Positions 39,164 to 51,600 of a stretch of DNA of 64,000 nucleotides are shown here, one piece after another. Position 1 is the stretch's first letter, and each line of letters opens with the position of its first letter. The position numbers were made by a program, and so were the translations under genes. Under the pieces are notes generated by a model. That model was given only the letters and a program-made list of their open reading frames with translations. It was not told the origin of the DNA and searched no databases. The DNA comes from Pomacea canaliculata (taxonomy: Eukaryota > Mollusca > Gastropoda > Architaenioglossa > Ampullariidae), in assembly GCF_003073045.1 (NCBI RefSeq), contig NC_037600.1, positions 13,597,188 through 13,661,187 of the forward strand. Direction: 5' to 3'.

Positions 39164-39389
39164 TAAGGTGACCAGACGTTTCGGGGGCGAAAGCGGGACA
39201 CGTGCCGATGATGGTGTCTTCACCGTCAAAGAACGCCGAAAAAAGTGATTTTTAAAGACAACCGGGACATTTGATGGACTTGCCAGAAAGCCAGAAAGCG
39301 GGACATTGGGCGTCCCGCCCGATATTCAGGCGGGACACGAGGTCAAAAGCGGGACTGTCCCGCCAAATGCGGGACGTCTGGTCACCTTA
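39164..39389. mobile_element. 226-bp hAT-like MITE with perfect TIRs and 8-bp target duplication
   Basis: The ends are TAAGGTGACCAGACGT and its exact complement ACGTCTGGTCACCTTA (16 of 16). The element is flanked by GATGAGGT at 39156-39163 and 39390-39397, an exact 8-base target duplication, the size made by hAT-superfamily transposases. The interior is full of GCGGGAC/GTCCCGC words, giving strong internal palindromy. No coding capacity. Perfect ends and target duplication suggest fairly recent insertion. Confidence 0.9.
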
Positions 39390-39885
39390 GATGAGGTCCT
39401 CACCTGACATGTTACGTAACATTATCTCTCACTGTACAGGCATCGCAGGTACTGACTTGGGGGTAGCTGCTGCTTCTCTAACCACTCAAGTATTTTTATT
39501 GTACTTCTCGTATTATTATAGTTAGCATTGTTAGGTTATATCTCACCTTCAGTACTGTCAGATTCGATGGTAAACAACCATAAAAAGATATTAGTCTCCT
39601 GTATAGATGAGCGGTGCGTGGAGAAGCCCGCAGTTTGTGGAACCAGACCAACCAGACTTTCTCCAGGTAAACATTACAGGTGAGGTCGACAGACGTGTTC
39701 ACTGAGGCTGACCCTGACCCTGACCCTGGGTTCAGTGACTTACTGTATACATTCGCTGGCGGGAAAGTAACAGCTGTTGACAAACTTTCATCGATCTCAC
39801 ACGTGGTGTTCTTGTCTGTAACACTGATCCCGCCTAATTATACATCACAATACTGATGCATACTTGAGATGATGTTGATCTCGTT

Positions 39886-40253
39886 TGTCTGTTTACTAGT
39901 TCGTTTGTTGGTTCGTTCCTTAGTTCGTTGGATCGTTCGTTAGTTTTTATTTATATAAAAGCTTTTTTAATTTGTTTAGTTCGTTTGGTTGCTCGTTAGG
40001 TTTGTTCATTACTAAGTTCGTTTGTTCGTCCATTAGCTTAATTGTTTATACATTGTTTATTCGTTCATTTGTTTGTTCTTTCGTTGATATGTTTTTGTAA
40101 TACAGTCTATCACTAGCTCGTAGATTTTTCATACATCCTTTCGTTTTCTTGTTCGTACATTTGCTTCTGTGTGTGTGGGGTTTTTGTTGTTGTTGTTGTT
40201 GTTTTGTATTTTTGTTTTTTGTTTTTTGTTTGTTTGTTTGTTTGTTTTTGGGG
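39886..40253. repeat. GTTYGTTN-type low-complexity region
   Basis: Imperfect tandem words of the kind gttcgtttgttggttcgttc from about 39886 to 40090, then GTT and TTTG runs at about 40167-40250. Confidence 0.8.
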
Positions 40254-41328
40254 GGCTTATATGCATACCTGTGTGTGTCTGCTTAGATGGACAAAGCGTA
40301 TCATTTGAGGAACATATGAACATATAACTTCGATTAAAGATACTTGATATACCTTACACCTTAAATAGGTAAGTAGCGTCGATTTCATTGCCTCTAATGT
40401 CGAAGACAGATGTTTTAATGAGAAAAAGAGATGTTTATCTTGAGGAATCAACCTAACAGATACAGGGTTGTGGATAATGGACAGGCAGGCAGGCAGACAC
40501 ACGGACGCACAGACATAAAAATGCATGACATGAAACGAGTGTCAGACTTTTCGACTGACTGGCGGTAGTTACGCCCCATGCACATGAAAAGACTTGCGTT
40601 TAAAAATCCTTCAACTGTCGAACATAATCGACTTTCTGTGCATGGCTGTATGCAGCTGGTCGCCCTGCTTTCAAAATTTAAACTTGAGCTGCAGCGAGCC
40701 TCGATCGTTGCTGAAAGTGCGCCGAGTGGGTGTCTCCCAGCCAGGAGGTAGACCCTCGCCATCGACAGGCTGCACGCGCAGGTGTAGAAATACATCTACG
40801 TGGCATAGTCGCTCACTCAGATGACGGTGGACGTGTTCTCGCCCATTTGGCATCCAAAAAGCTCTGATCCGAGACACTAGCAGGTCTCAGGGCAGGACCG
40901 TCACCATCTGCAGGACCACGTCTTCCCGTAGGAGCGCACTCTAACTCTCACTTCCACACAAATCCGTTTTGACGGTTAGCAGTGCGAGGCACGGGGGTGA
41001 CAACTGAGGATGGTGATGATTTTTCGATGATGTGAAGCTTTCAAAGCTGTGTGAAGGACGTGATTCTGTTTGATAATAGCCAGACGAACTCGGAGTCTGT
41101 ATCAAGTGTTCGGTTGTCGATGTAAAATTAAACAGTCCAATATCGAGAAAAAAGCGTGGGAAAATCTGGAAAAAAATCAGAAATTTTGTCCAACTCAAGG
41201 AAGAATATTGAAGAACAAAGTCATCATTTTGAAAATGATAAAACAGGAAATGTAGGCGTGTTCACTGGTGGATCTGAGAGAAAGTGCCTGGTCAAGATAA
41301 AAACTGCTGGTCAAACAACCTGTTGAGA

Positions 41329-41371
41329 ATGGTGAAGAAAAGCGAATCTGTAGCATCAGGAGATGATGAAA
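41329..41371 (+). CDS. Candidate first coding exon (MVKKSESVASGDDE)
   Basis: ATG at 41329 is followed by 14 codons and a consensus donor (GATGAAA|GTGAGT) ending in phase 1. The lysine-then-acidic composition recalls the first exon of SLC44A gene 2 ([12 protein letters not shown]) and it lies upstream of SLC44A gene 3. No downstream partner exon is visible before the gap, so the assignment rests on phase, composition and location only. Confidence 0.3.
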
Positions 41372-42540
41372 GTGAGTATGCGTTTTTTCTCCTGTCTTTT
41401 GACATGTCTGTTCCCGTGAATTCACTGCGGTCTACTTGTGTCCCTCCATCCTTGTCATCTGTTTGTCCCCTGATGTTATAATGGTATTTGTTTTGGTAAC
41501 TTTGGTGTGATCTCTTTGCATTCCCTTATGTCAATGGTCTCTGTGTTTGTCCCGTGTCCCTCGTCACTGATGGTTTTGTCTGTCTTTCTCTTCGACCCAC
41601 TTATATGTTTGTTCCTCTTCCCCCAGGATCTGCTCGTCAGTTCTACTGGTGTAGGTAGCCTAAAGGTCATGTTTGTCAATCCTTCATTTGTGCATCCAAA
41701 CCGTTCATCTCGGCCATCTCCTAGTACATCAAGGCAATGTGCAACAACCTCTCCATCCAGTCTTTTTATCCATTCATAGTTTTTTTCGCGTTTTTTTTTT
41801 CAACCAATCATCCGTGCTCCGCTCCTTCTCTCCTTGCCCCCACCCGCTACCTCACATTATGTTTTTAACATGCACGAAACTAGTAATGAGTTTGCACGAA
41901 CATTAATTAATAAGGCAATAAACGCGCTGGCGATAAAATCATTTGATCCTTAAAACAATCTGCTGTTGATATTAAAAACAGGTCACGTGAGCACAGACTA
42001 TAGAACAGACTGCTAACAGTTACAATGATAAAGCACGCGTTGTAGGAAGGCAGTCATCGTTTTCATGATAGACTGCGAATATATTAGCGGGTCGAAACCT
42101 TTACTATGTGCGCCTTAAAGTACACTTTGCGAGAAAAGATTGTTCAAACACAGGTGTACACACATACAAACCCACAACAGTGGGAGGCCCAGATAAGCAT
42201 ACACACAATATCATGACATCACAATAATTTCATGCCCTTTACATCCCAGACCTATATTTACATACCTCTATCACCACTCACCTGCATCTACCTACCTATA
42301 CACTTCTGAAGTGTGTCTATTCTTCGAGGTCACCAACAGTTCTATAGAAAGGATGGGGCGTTTGATCTTTTTAGGTTTATTTCCATCATTTGCTGACCAT
42401 TCACGTGTACACACCTCTAAAATGTTCATCTCTTGTAGTTATAAATCCTAGTTGTGTTCACTTTTCCTAAATTTCTTGTCTACATGAAGTTACTAAACGA
42501 AATGTAGATGTTGCCATTCGCATTATAACTTGTAAGTATA

Positions 42541-42640
42541 TTCTGGAAAAATAATAAACGATTACAATTAATGATTAAAGCAAAGGGCCCGGAAAGATGC
42601 TCTGCCCCGGGGCCCGTGCGTGCTTTCGGGTACATGGGTG
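42541..42640. repeat. Partial copy of a GC-ended dispersed element
   Basis: Shares 'aaaataat..acgattacaa' and then AAGGG(G)CCCGG with the right half of the element at 45731-46005, in the same orientation. The left half is missing. Confidence 0.6.
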
Positions 42641-43136
42641 AGTGAAGGTCGGTGGTCATGGGTCGGTGTTTAATTACCTAATTTGCCTTCCTTATTATAG
42701 GGAGAAGGCCGGTGGTTCCTTGCTCGTCTTGGACGATGCTGTGCATGCTCGGTGTAGGACAGCTGGTGCCAAGGCTCTGTAAACGTATTTGCTGCAAAAT
42801 ACTCGTTTGCTTTGCATGAATATTCCTATAATGAAAGCAGGGACTGACTTTGAATAAAACAATCAGGCAGGCAGTTCGCACAGGCCCATAATGCAGAGAC
42901 TTGCTGATAGATTATTAAAAAAAAAAAAACAGTGCGAACACACGTCTCGTGATTACAAGAAGGACGCATGAAGTAATCATCTGCTCGCGGCTTTATCTGC
43001 TGACAGCGCGCGTCAAATTTTTCATCTCACAACACGTGTGCAGTCTCAGTCTACCTGTACAGGTGTGCTGCGGCCTGTCTCGGCGACACAAGAAATATCT
43101 TGTGACTGTAAAGTACCTCAAGGAGTACGACCCTTC

Positions 43137-43144
43137 TGACGTCA
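43137..43144 (+). promoter_or_regulatory. CRE-like palindrome
   Basis: TGACGTCA 32 bases before the ATG at 43176, the same motif as upstream of SLC44A gene 2. Function inferred only. Confidence 0.25.
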
Positions 43145-43175
43145 TCCTGACCTGGCCGGTCGGTCAGCTGTAACA

Positions 43176-43188
43176 ATGAAGGAAGAAG
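43176..43188 (+). CDS. Candidate mini first exon (MKEEG)
   Basis: ATG AAG GAA GAA G followed by a consensus donor GTAAGG; ends in phase 1. A 13-base coding exon cannot be proved by sequence alone. It is listed because it matches the first-exon phase of the SLC44A genes, lies upstream of gene 3 and has a CRE just before it. Confidence 0.2.
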
Positions 43189-44780
43189 GTAAGGAGAGGC
43201 GCTGGACCGTTCAACGGTTTTAGACAGGGAAGAGAAATGGCCGTTGTGTTTAAATTAGAAGAGAAACGGTTCATATCAGTGAAGGATGTCAAACTATAGC
43301 TGGTTGTGAACTGTTTTCAGAAATGCAGTTCCCTGTGTCAGTCTTACTCGTCTCAAGATAACAGCGATTGCGACGGTTTAGGTAGAAAGATATATAGACA
43401 AAGGAGTAGGGTTTGACCATTAGACTATAACTAGGCCGTGGGATAGGAGGACACAGTCGCGGAATGGTGGTGGGATAGGTCACAAGAAGGGCCTGTTTGT
43501 TTGTTTGTTTGTTGTTGTTTTTGTTTTGGTTGTTGTTGTTGTTTTTGTGTTTTTTTCAAAGCGATGACTAAATACAATTTACTTTGTCAAAAGAAAGTTG
43601 TCAAATGACATTTGCAGGACACGTAAGTTGACTTCACCACTCGAGTTTCTCAGTACATGTATTATACAGCCATTATCTGAGGGCTGAAGGCGTGTTAATG
43701 CCGCCTTTGAAGTGATCAGTTAACCAACGAGGAAGTGGAGGGCGGGGAGAAGAGCGGGGGGTGAGTGGGGTTGGTGGATGGGGAAGAGGCTGGTCAGGGA
43801 GGACCCTTAGGATGGCTGAGACCACATGCCGGCCTCAACTTTCTCTCTTCTTTCTCAGAATTTAATTCCGCACTTACAAAATGAAAAACTTATAGTTCAG
43901 GCACAACAACAAGACTTAATTTTTTACAATTACTGACTTTGAATCCGAGGGAACTTAATTATAGCTAATGTCACGATAGCATTCTCGGTTAATAAGAGTA
44001 TTAGAAACTTTTATACCAATTAAATATCAAGGTAGATTCAGTTAAATTTAAATAATATATTTATTCTTGTCAAATTTCAGCTCAATTTATTTAATTCACT
44101 GTCACCAACACGTCCTCTCGTTAGGGTTGTGTACGGCGGTGACACTACTGTGGATGGAGATTTGACGACCTATACATTTGTACTTACTGTTGTCACTATA
44201 TATGTATCATGGTCGTGATATTGAACTTTCTTATTTAATTATTAAATTAGTTATTATTCTCGGTTTAATGGGTGTATTCCGTTTATTCTAGCTGTCAGTT
44301 TGAAATGCTTATTTATTTTGATTTGTTTTTATTATCTAAGCCGGCATCTATTTATATACAGTTTGAACGGATAGCTTAATTGTTGTTAGATTCTATTCAG
44401 AGAATATTTGATAATGGCTACTATAGGGCGCATGAGTATTAAGTCTAATATACTTCTTTAGTTTTCAATGGATTCTTATCTCGTGCGCATGAGAGAGGGC
44501 ACCCCGGGTCGCTGTCTACTGGACACCGGTGATTTACATCTTTACAACACTTCGTGTCGTTAGCGTCTTGACTCCCCACTGTACCCCACGCCCCCCTGTA
44601 AGATGTAAGAAAGAACTGTCGGGATGGAAAATGTGGGTGGAGAGAGGGTAGAAAGTTCGCCGCCACGATTAGGGTGGAGTATTCTTGTTATTATTCACCC
44701 CCAGTGGAACATAGGGCCGTAACCACACCCTGGGTGGACTATAGATGTGATAGGTGGAGAGCAAAACAAGACCAGAGAAA
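43189..44780. other. Non-coding stretch
   Basis: Contains a TTG/TTTG run near 43495-43555 and a G-rich patch at 43737-43800. No gene recognised. Confidence 0.5.
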
Positions 44781-44985
44781 GGGCACCCGGTAGTGTAGGG
44801 AGAAGCTCAGGGTTCAGATCTCGTGTCGGGACAATGTATGTGACACCTGTCCGCAAGGGCTGGGCGTCTGGGTTTTTCTCCCAGTACTCCTGTTTCCTCC
44901 CCCTTACCTCTCCCCCTTACAGTGCGAAATCACCTCAAGGTGGGAGGACTTTCCTTCTAAATAAAATCCACCCAACCAACAAACC
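44781..44985 (+). repeat. tRNA-derived SINE, best copy in the window
   Basis: Head GGGCACCCGGTAGTGTAG, box B-like GGTTCAGATCTCG, then a body (gacacctgtccgcaagggct) and a tail with GAAATCACCTCAAGGTGG and aaataaaatccacccaacc. Head and tail motifs recur in the copies at 3665-3880 and 27775-27870. Confidence 0.75.
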
Positions 44986-45306
44986 ACCAGTGGAAGGTGC
45001 TGCATATTTCTTGTTTGCTTCGATGTGCGGTCGACGTGTCACCACTCCACAAAGCCTTTGAGGCGAGTGCTTGACATTTCCCCTATTCAGAAGTCTAGGT
45101 CAGATTGGGTAGGTGTGCAAATATCCATGTGTACATGATGCACACCTGCAATTCACAAACAGGTGTACTCTTTCTCGGCAGAAAGTAATTTTTATTATTA
45201 ATTAAAGTATTATTATTATTAACACTTCTGGTCGTTCTGTCCTTGTAGAGAACCGCTCGTCTGCTACAGAAAAAGTTGTCACAGGATGTGACGACTTTAT
45301 GGTATC

Positions 45307-45365
45307 TGACGTCACACGAATTGGTCTTGTCGAATTTCGTATTCTATTTCGTTGACGTGACGTCA
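45307..45365. promoter_or_regulatory. Two CRE palindromes 51 bp apart
   Basis: TGACGTCA at 45307-45314 and again at 45358-45365. No adjacent first exon was identified, so a promoter or enhancer role is speculative. Confidence 0.2.
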
Positions 45366-45561
45366 AATTCAATTTTATTGAAAGTTCAAAGTTCAAACCC
45401 CTCCCTTCTGTAGGGAAAGTCCAGTGGAGAAATGTGGAGCGACTAAAGTGTTTTAGTGTTTAATTAATTTCCTAAAAATAAGTAATAGGCAATCAAATGA
45501 TTTGTTGGGGCAAGTCAGAACGAGAGAATGAAGAATAACGTGCTGTAAGAAACATGCTGAT

Positions 45562-45564
<3 letters not shown>

Positions 45565-45626
<62 letters not shown>
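45565..45626. repeat. (TAA)n microsatellite
   Basis: About 20 perfect TAA units. On the minus strand this gives a spurious poly-Tyr open frame. Confidence 0.97.
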
Positions 45627-45627
<1 letters not shown>

Positions 45628-45730
45628 AACAACCAGACATATATAACAGCTGTTTTGCCTGGACTATGTCCATACGCGTATTTTTGTTGGGGGAAGGGTT
45701 TGTGGGTGCAGGCCTGACGAGAGGGGGGGA

Positions 45731-46005
45731 CAGGGGGGTCTGGTGTACCCGGGCCCGCGGCTGTCAAGGGGGTCCGGCCTTGGTCAGTGGATTTTTTTTT
45801 TCTTCTTCTCCTTTTCTTTTTCTTTTAAAGAAAGGTCTAAGGACAGAACACCCAAGCATTACACATGCATAAGTTGAGTTTGAGTGTAGATATTGAGATT
45901 CGAATTGTAAACATACATTATATACTGGGAAAATAATTTACGATTACAAGTACAAGGGGCCCGGGACAGACCTCTCCGGGCCCGGGCTGGCTCTCGGCGG
46001 CCCTG
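45731..46005. mobile_element. 275-bp GC-ended TIR element
   Basis: The left end CAGGGGGGTCTGG...CCCGGGCCCG and the right end read in reverse (CAGGGCCGCC...CCCGGGCCCG) share the CAGGG tip, the CCCGGGCCCG block and a following GGG-CC-CTTG segment. The CAGG tip resembles hAT-type ends, but I do not see an 8-bp target duplication. A second partial copy lies at 42541-42640. Confidence 0.5.
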
Positions 46006-46436
46006 TGTGGGTGACTACATGCGTGCGTTCGTCAGTAAGTAATGAAATGGTGCATGAGTACGACGCAGGTATCATAAAAAGTAACATTACCCTCGTCAGT
46101 CAGAAGTTTTATTTGAACATGTGATCTGCACTGGGGGGTGGGGATGTCCGTTTTGTCCACAGACACGCTACGCCTAATTAACCTCATGGTCCCAGCTCTC
46201 CCATTGTGTGAAGACTTGGCAATGTAAACATGCTCGTGTACAATCCTGATGTTTGTGTTATTGATCTCTTTCTCAACATGTTGATGTGTGTAGACATGTT
46301 GTATCCAGACTTTGGAAAATTATATCGTACACATGTTTATTACAATTAAAGTCTCTCGTAGTACAAATCCTGCTTTGTTTATGGATGTGATACGTGGATC
46401 CTGACCGCCAAAGACTGGACTGGTCGTCCTGCACAG

Positions 46437-46783
46437 CAGTGGTTCTCAAAGTGAGGGCTGCAAGCATGTCAGGTGGTCAGCAGCTGACAGTCATCATATG
46501 TCAGCAAAGGGATGTTTATCACCTAAATATCTCATCAAAAACAATTACACTCATCGCATTAACATATTAATTAATAACTTTGAGAAGCATGTAATTTTAT
46601 GTAAGCTTATTTCAATATTACTGTCACAAAAGTACATCCAGTTTTGAATTGTAATGAAACAAATGCGGCAGTTTTAATTTGAAATTAATGCTACAGATCG
46701 AGTGATATTAGGCCTTCTTGGTCCTCCGGATTTTTTTATTTTAGTAAAGTGGTCCGCGGTGCGAAATACTTTGAGAACCACTG
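46437..46783. mobile_element. 347-bp hAT-like MITE
   Basis: Ends are CAGTGGTTCTCAAAGT and ACTTTGAGAACCACTG, perfect 16-bp inverted repeats of the well-known hAT (Charlie-type) form. Flanks CTGCACAG and ATGAACAG agree at 6 of 8 bases, an aged 8-bp target duplication. The interior has no coding capacity. Confidence 0.85.
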
Positions 46784-48564
46784 ATGAACAGGACCTTTCA
46801 CTGTCGTCCACTATCGTCAAGAGTGACTGAGCTCCCCACCAACGGCAGGTGGTGATCTGATCTGACTGATCTGACATGAGTAACAGTAACACCCATAGAA
46901 TAATTAGGGGGAAAAATGAACCCTGCTAGACCTTTAAAGACACACATTTCACTAAAGACCACCCTAAACAATAAAGTCACTGATATGCACGAAGTTGCTG
47001 GGCGACCAAAACTATCTTTGTCGTTCTTCGTCGTCTGTTCTTCCCGCTATTAACTTCGTCAACCTTCTATACTGAGCCAACATCTGACGGCGAATTTTCA
47101 CAGGTTTTACCTTTGACCAAGGAAAGCGCCCTGTGGTACATTAATTGTTCTTCCATGGCGCAATCTCGCAACGCAGAGTCCGTTTGTGGTTGTTATTGTT
47201 GTTGTTGTGTTTTATTTTGCTTTTGCCCTCATGACTACAGACCGAACGCTGCACTGCGCGTGGTCGAACCATTCAACAGGCAATGTATTAGCTTTTCTTT
47301 GTTCCGGTTTTTGTGTAATTTCAACAGTGACTTTCTACTTTAATTCTTCCTGCTATTGGCGTCTCCTCTCATGCGTCAGGGCGTCTATGAATAGAAGGAT
47401 ATCCGCACGACCTGAGCTCATCCGTGAGGTTGGTTATATAGAGAATATGAGTCATCGTTACATACACTCCACCATGCGTGACCAGCAAAATCACTCATAC
47501 AGTCATCCATATGTTGCAATGCTTACTGCCCAATATATATATATGTGTGTCTGACATATTTGCTTTATTATAATCACGTAAAGGTTACCGTTCAAGCTTC
47601 ACATTTCATCTTCATGTCGCGAAACGTAACCCGTTAGTATGATACAAACAATACTTTGCCTTCCATGTATACATATATATGAAATGGGTTGTGTTAGGGA
47701 ACATTATTGTCATTATAATTTTACTCATTGTGAATATGAGACATGTTGTAAGATCATTTGGAATTAAGAATATAAAAGGATGCTGCGTGTTTTGGTCACA
47801 AATATTAAGGTTGCGTTTAGATTTCTACATGTCTAAATGGACTGTGTACCAAAATCTTTTCATATTCATATATTCCAACGATATTCTTTCGTGAACAGTC
47901 TCTTATTTAACCATAAAAGACTATTTTGAAGCATTAACGTGAATTTGGAAAACATGCTCGTGCTTGGGATCTAAGGAGAGAACACTGATTCTATCAAACC
48001 TCCATCCCCCCCCTATACCATGAAGGGCAGTGGAGCGGTTGGGGCTCTGTCTGTGTTTGCGATGAACGGTTTGATTATACTTTTCTGCTTTGGAGTGGGT
48101 GGGAAGAGGAGGGGGGAAGTAATAGAGTGAGGACCTGCTCCAGAAAAATCTAGGAGTGGCGTGGGTGGTGGTGGCAGTGCGTAGAAGCAGGGAGCGGGGC
48201 AGCCGCCCAACGCAAGGAAAATAAGGGGGGGCAGGTATCCTTTTGCCCCCAATAGAAGAAAGGTAGGGAACGTAGAGAGGAGACGGTCACATACACCGTA
48301 CAAAAGCGGGGAGAGGCAACGTGGAGGCGTCTAACAAAGACAGGGCCAAAGGCCGGCCGGGCGAGGATGGCCGTTCCTGTCTTGACGGCGCGCCCGCTGG
48401 CCGCCGCAGTATTAGTATAGTTTATACAAGTATTGATAAACTTTAACTATATTAGTGGCCTTAAAACCTCCAATTCTCATCGGCCTTGGGAAAATTAATG
48501 CCACCTGCTATAACACCTTGACGATCCGTCGGGGACAGCTTTGTTTGTTTGCCATCGAATTGCA
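46784..48564. other. Non-coding stretch up to the assembly gap
   Basis: No exon recognised. A G-rich, repeat-like stretch lies at 48100-48300, and a GC-rich patch (ggccggccgggcgagg region) at 48345-48410 just before the gap. Confidence 0.5.
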
Positions 48565-48664
48565 NNNNNNNNNNNNNNNNNNNNNNNNNNNNNNNNNNNN
48601 NNNNNNNNNNNNNNNNNNNNNNNNNNNNNNNNNNNNNNNNNNNNNNNNNNNNNNNNNNNNNNNN
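48565..48664. other. Assembly gap (100 N)
   Basis: Exactly 100 Ns, the usual placeholder for a gap of unknown size. It sits where the 5' half of SLC44A gene 3 should be. Confidence 0.99.
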
Positions 48665-51600
48665 TGATTTTACTTTCTGTGTCAGCCGATCCGCATTGCA
48701 ATTCAGCTCAAAAAGAAGGAGTCAGGTAAAGTTGTGGAGTAAATAATGTGAGATACTTCTTATTCTTTTTCTCCTCTCCTTCTCTCTTCTGCTTTGCCCC
48801 ACTTGCCTTTTTCTCCAAAACAGGATAGTGTGAGCACTTGTCCTGTTAGATTGGTTGTGGGAGACTGGGCATGGTAGGCTGGTCCTTGCCAACTAGTCTT
48901 GCTTATTCTGAGCAGATTGCTATTGTCCCTTCAACTTTCACAGGCTGTCCAGCCTTTTGTAGTAGAGGTTGTGAGCAAATCTTGATCTCCCTTACCCAGG
49001 TTGAGCAATCTGCTCAGCCTGACCCATACTAGAATGTCTATCTGTTAGAATGTGCTATATGTTCAGTCTGTCTTTCTGTATTTTCGTAGAGCAGACATGC
49101 TTTGACACGCTAGGCTGAATGATTTTGAGATGTCGCGTGTGGTAGACTCATTGCTAAAGTATTTAGTGAATTATTGTGATATTAACTCTATTATATTGTT
49201 CATAATCATAAAATGACGTTAACATTATAGATTTATATATAGATATTTTATAACTCCAGAAAAAATACTGTTCTCCCCACCTTTGCAGAGCTAATCGGCA
49301 GCATGCTTTCACCTGAACTTGGCGATCACTTTCCTTTCTTTATCATGCAGGCGGTGCCAGTTTATTCGCACTGTGGCCTGGCCCCATTGCAGCTGCTAAT
49401 CCTTAATTGCTGCCATTTAGATGATCTGGAGAAAATCGCACTAACTCTATACCACCTCCTTATCGTACCTAGCATTTTAGCGCCTTATCTGAGGTGAGCA
49501 CTTAAGCGTCTCGAAGTACTGCCACAGGACATGGAGTTAAACTGTCTATGGTGGTGTAGTTTCTGCAGTTAAGTTCCTTGTTATTAAATTTAATCTTTTA
49601 ATTGCAAATATTAAGCAAATGATCTTATTTAATATACTTCTATCAACATTGATACTCCAAAATAAACCTAAGTCTTCCTACCCTGTCCGAATGAGAATTC
49701 AACAGACATTCTCGCTCTAGAATTTAACTTGCTTCACGAGACACATTACACACAACATTGGATAGATACCTATGATTTTGAAGCGAAGGAGTATATGATT
49801 GCTTATAGATCTATACGAACAAAATTAAATCTTGTGAGGCTATGTAAGAATTAAAAATTTGTTAAATTTATTATCTATTTTTTAATTTTTAATATCTACT
49901 TACTGCTCATGTGCTGCACACACATTTAATTGTTCATACAGTTTTGACTTGAGTGTGAAGAAACACAGCTAAATGAACTTATATTTTATAAGTCATGTGC
50001 GTGAAAGCTTGAAAATATGCAAATTGAAAGCCCACAGAAGGGGGTTCGATGAATCTGCAAACACAACACACTCATGCAGCTGTCATGTTTGACTATAGCC
50101 AAAAATTAGGCAAGAGATTCTCTTACACAATATATCTTTGATTTTTTTTTTTACCATTTTCATTACTATTATATGCAGTTTTAATACAGATTAATGTGTC
50201 CTAACAGCAGAGATTTGAATGAAGACATGCAGATGCACTGGCAGAAAAATCATTCAAAAAAAGTATTCTTTAGTTATTGCAGTTTCCCTTAGTGTGCAGT
50301 ATGTAGTACGTACAGTGGAGAAAAATATCAGTGGTATAGGAACTGGGGCCAGAGAAGGGGAAGGAGCAGCTTCCTCCTCAAAAGAGATACTGAGGAGGCA
50401 AGAATATTAATATCATTTATTATCAGCATGGAGTTTGCCCTCTTCTTTCCCGAAAAGCCAAGTATCTTCCTATGCACATATTGATATTTTTTCATTTGAT
50501 GATATAATGTTTGTGATTTCTCCTCATGACTGATGAGAAAGATTTCTAGCTTCATCTAGGAAGACCAGTGATCTGGCCAAGAACAATATAACATTGCTCA
50601 ATGGAACCTTGATGTTAGTGAGATCAAGCAAAAAGCAGAGGAATACTTCATTGCACGGTACGTCTGAGAGCTCTGAAGAACTTTGAACTGTCTTAAAAAA
50701 TCTGTGCAATGTTTAAAACTTTTAACAGCTTGATCTGACCATTTTTGTCTTATAAAAAAGGTTGTTTGTTGTTACATTTGTTACAGGAAAATGGCAGTGA
50801 CATTTGTAGCACTCTACGGTATGCTGGAGGAGAGTAAGTAGACAAATAGTTATATAGGCTACAGTTCTCTGTAAATTATTGACATTATTGATTCTTTGGC
50901 TTCTCATTGTAAGACATTATTGAATCTTTGGCACCTCATTGTCACTGTAATGTACTATTCAGAAACCTTGCATCCCTGTAGGTTTGATTTAACCTTAGTT
51001 TTAAAAAAACCCAGATTTTGTTCTTTCACCAGTTTGTTGAAAACTTTTGTAGGAAATGCATTGTCAGGCTTAATCAAATAGTTAATATTTTAAAATATTA
51101 ACAGTAAAGAAATGCTTCTTTATATAATAAATTTTCAATGATTATATAAAGGTAAAAATTTTTATAACATGTCAAGCCAGTTTTTGTTCTTCCAGCTATC
51201 CACTGTCACTATAAACATATATAACAATGTGTGACCATTTGATGTGCAGATACACCATATACTGCAGATCTTCTGCCTGTTTATGCTGTTCTGGCTGGTT
51301 AATTTTTGTCATTGCTTTGGTCAGATGACCCTAGCAGGAGCCTTTGCATCCTACTATTGGGCCTTCTGACAAGAGCAAAGATATCCCAACATTTCCTCTA
51401 CTGAGCTCCCTTGGGCAGATGTCTCAGGTGAGGTTTGTCCCAAAGGGAGTCTGTGAGCAGTATTCACTGTCATGTCACACACATGTATTTTACATCATTC
51501 ACACATTTGAGAGATGTATATATGTTCTTTTATTTCAACAACAGCACAAGACAGATCTGTCAATATGGGCCTTTTCTAAATTTAATAATACATTGTACTT

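Noticed and set aside
43058-43173. KYLKEYDPSDVIL resembling the YDPSFKGP start of CTL proteins
   Set aside because: Only four residues match, no FKGP follows, and the frame stops at 43173 without a donor.
45564-45767. Minus-strand open frame with a long poly-Tyr end
   Set aside because: Produced entirely by the (TAA)n microsatellite.
48345-48410. GC-rich patch before the gap as an rRNA or CpG-island promoter
   Set aside because: No rRNA-like sequence and no adjacent exon; likely just the edge of a hard-to-assemble region.
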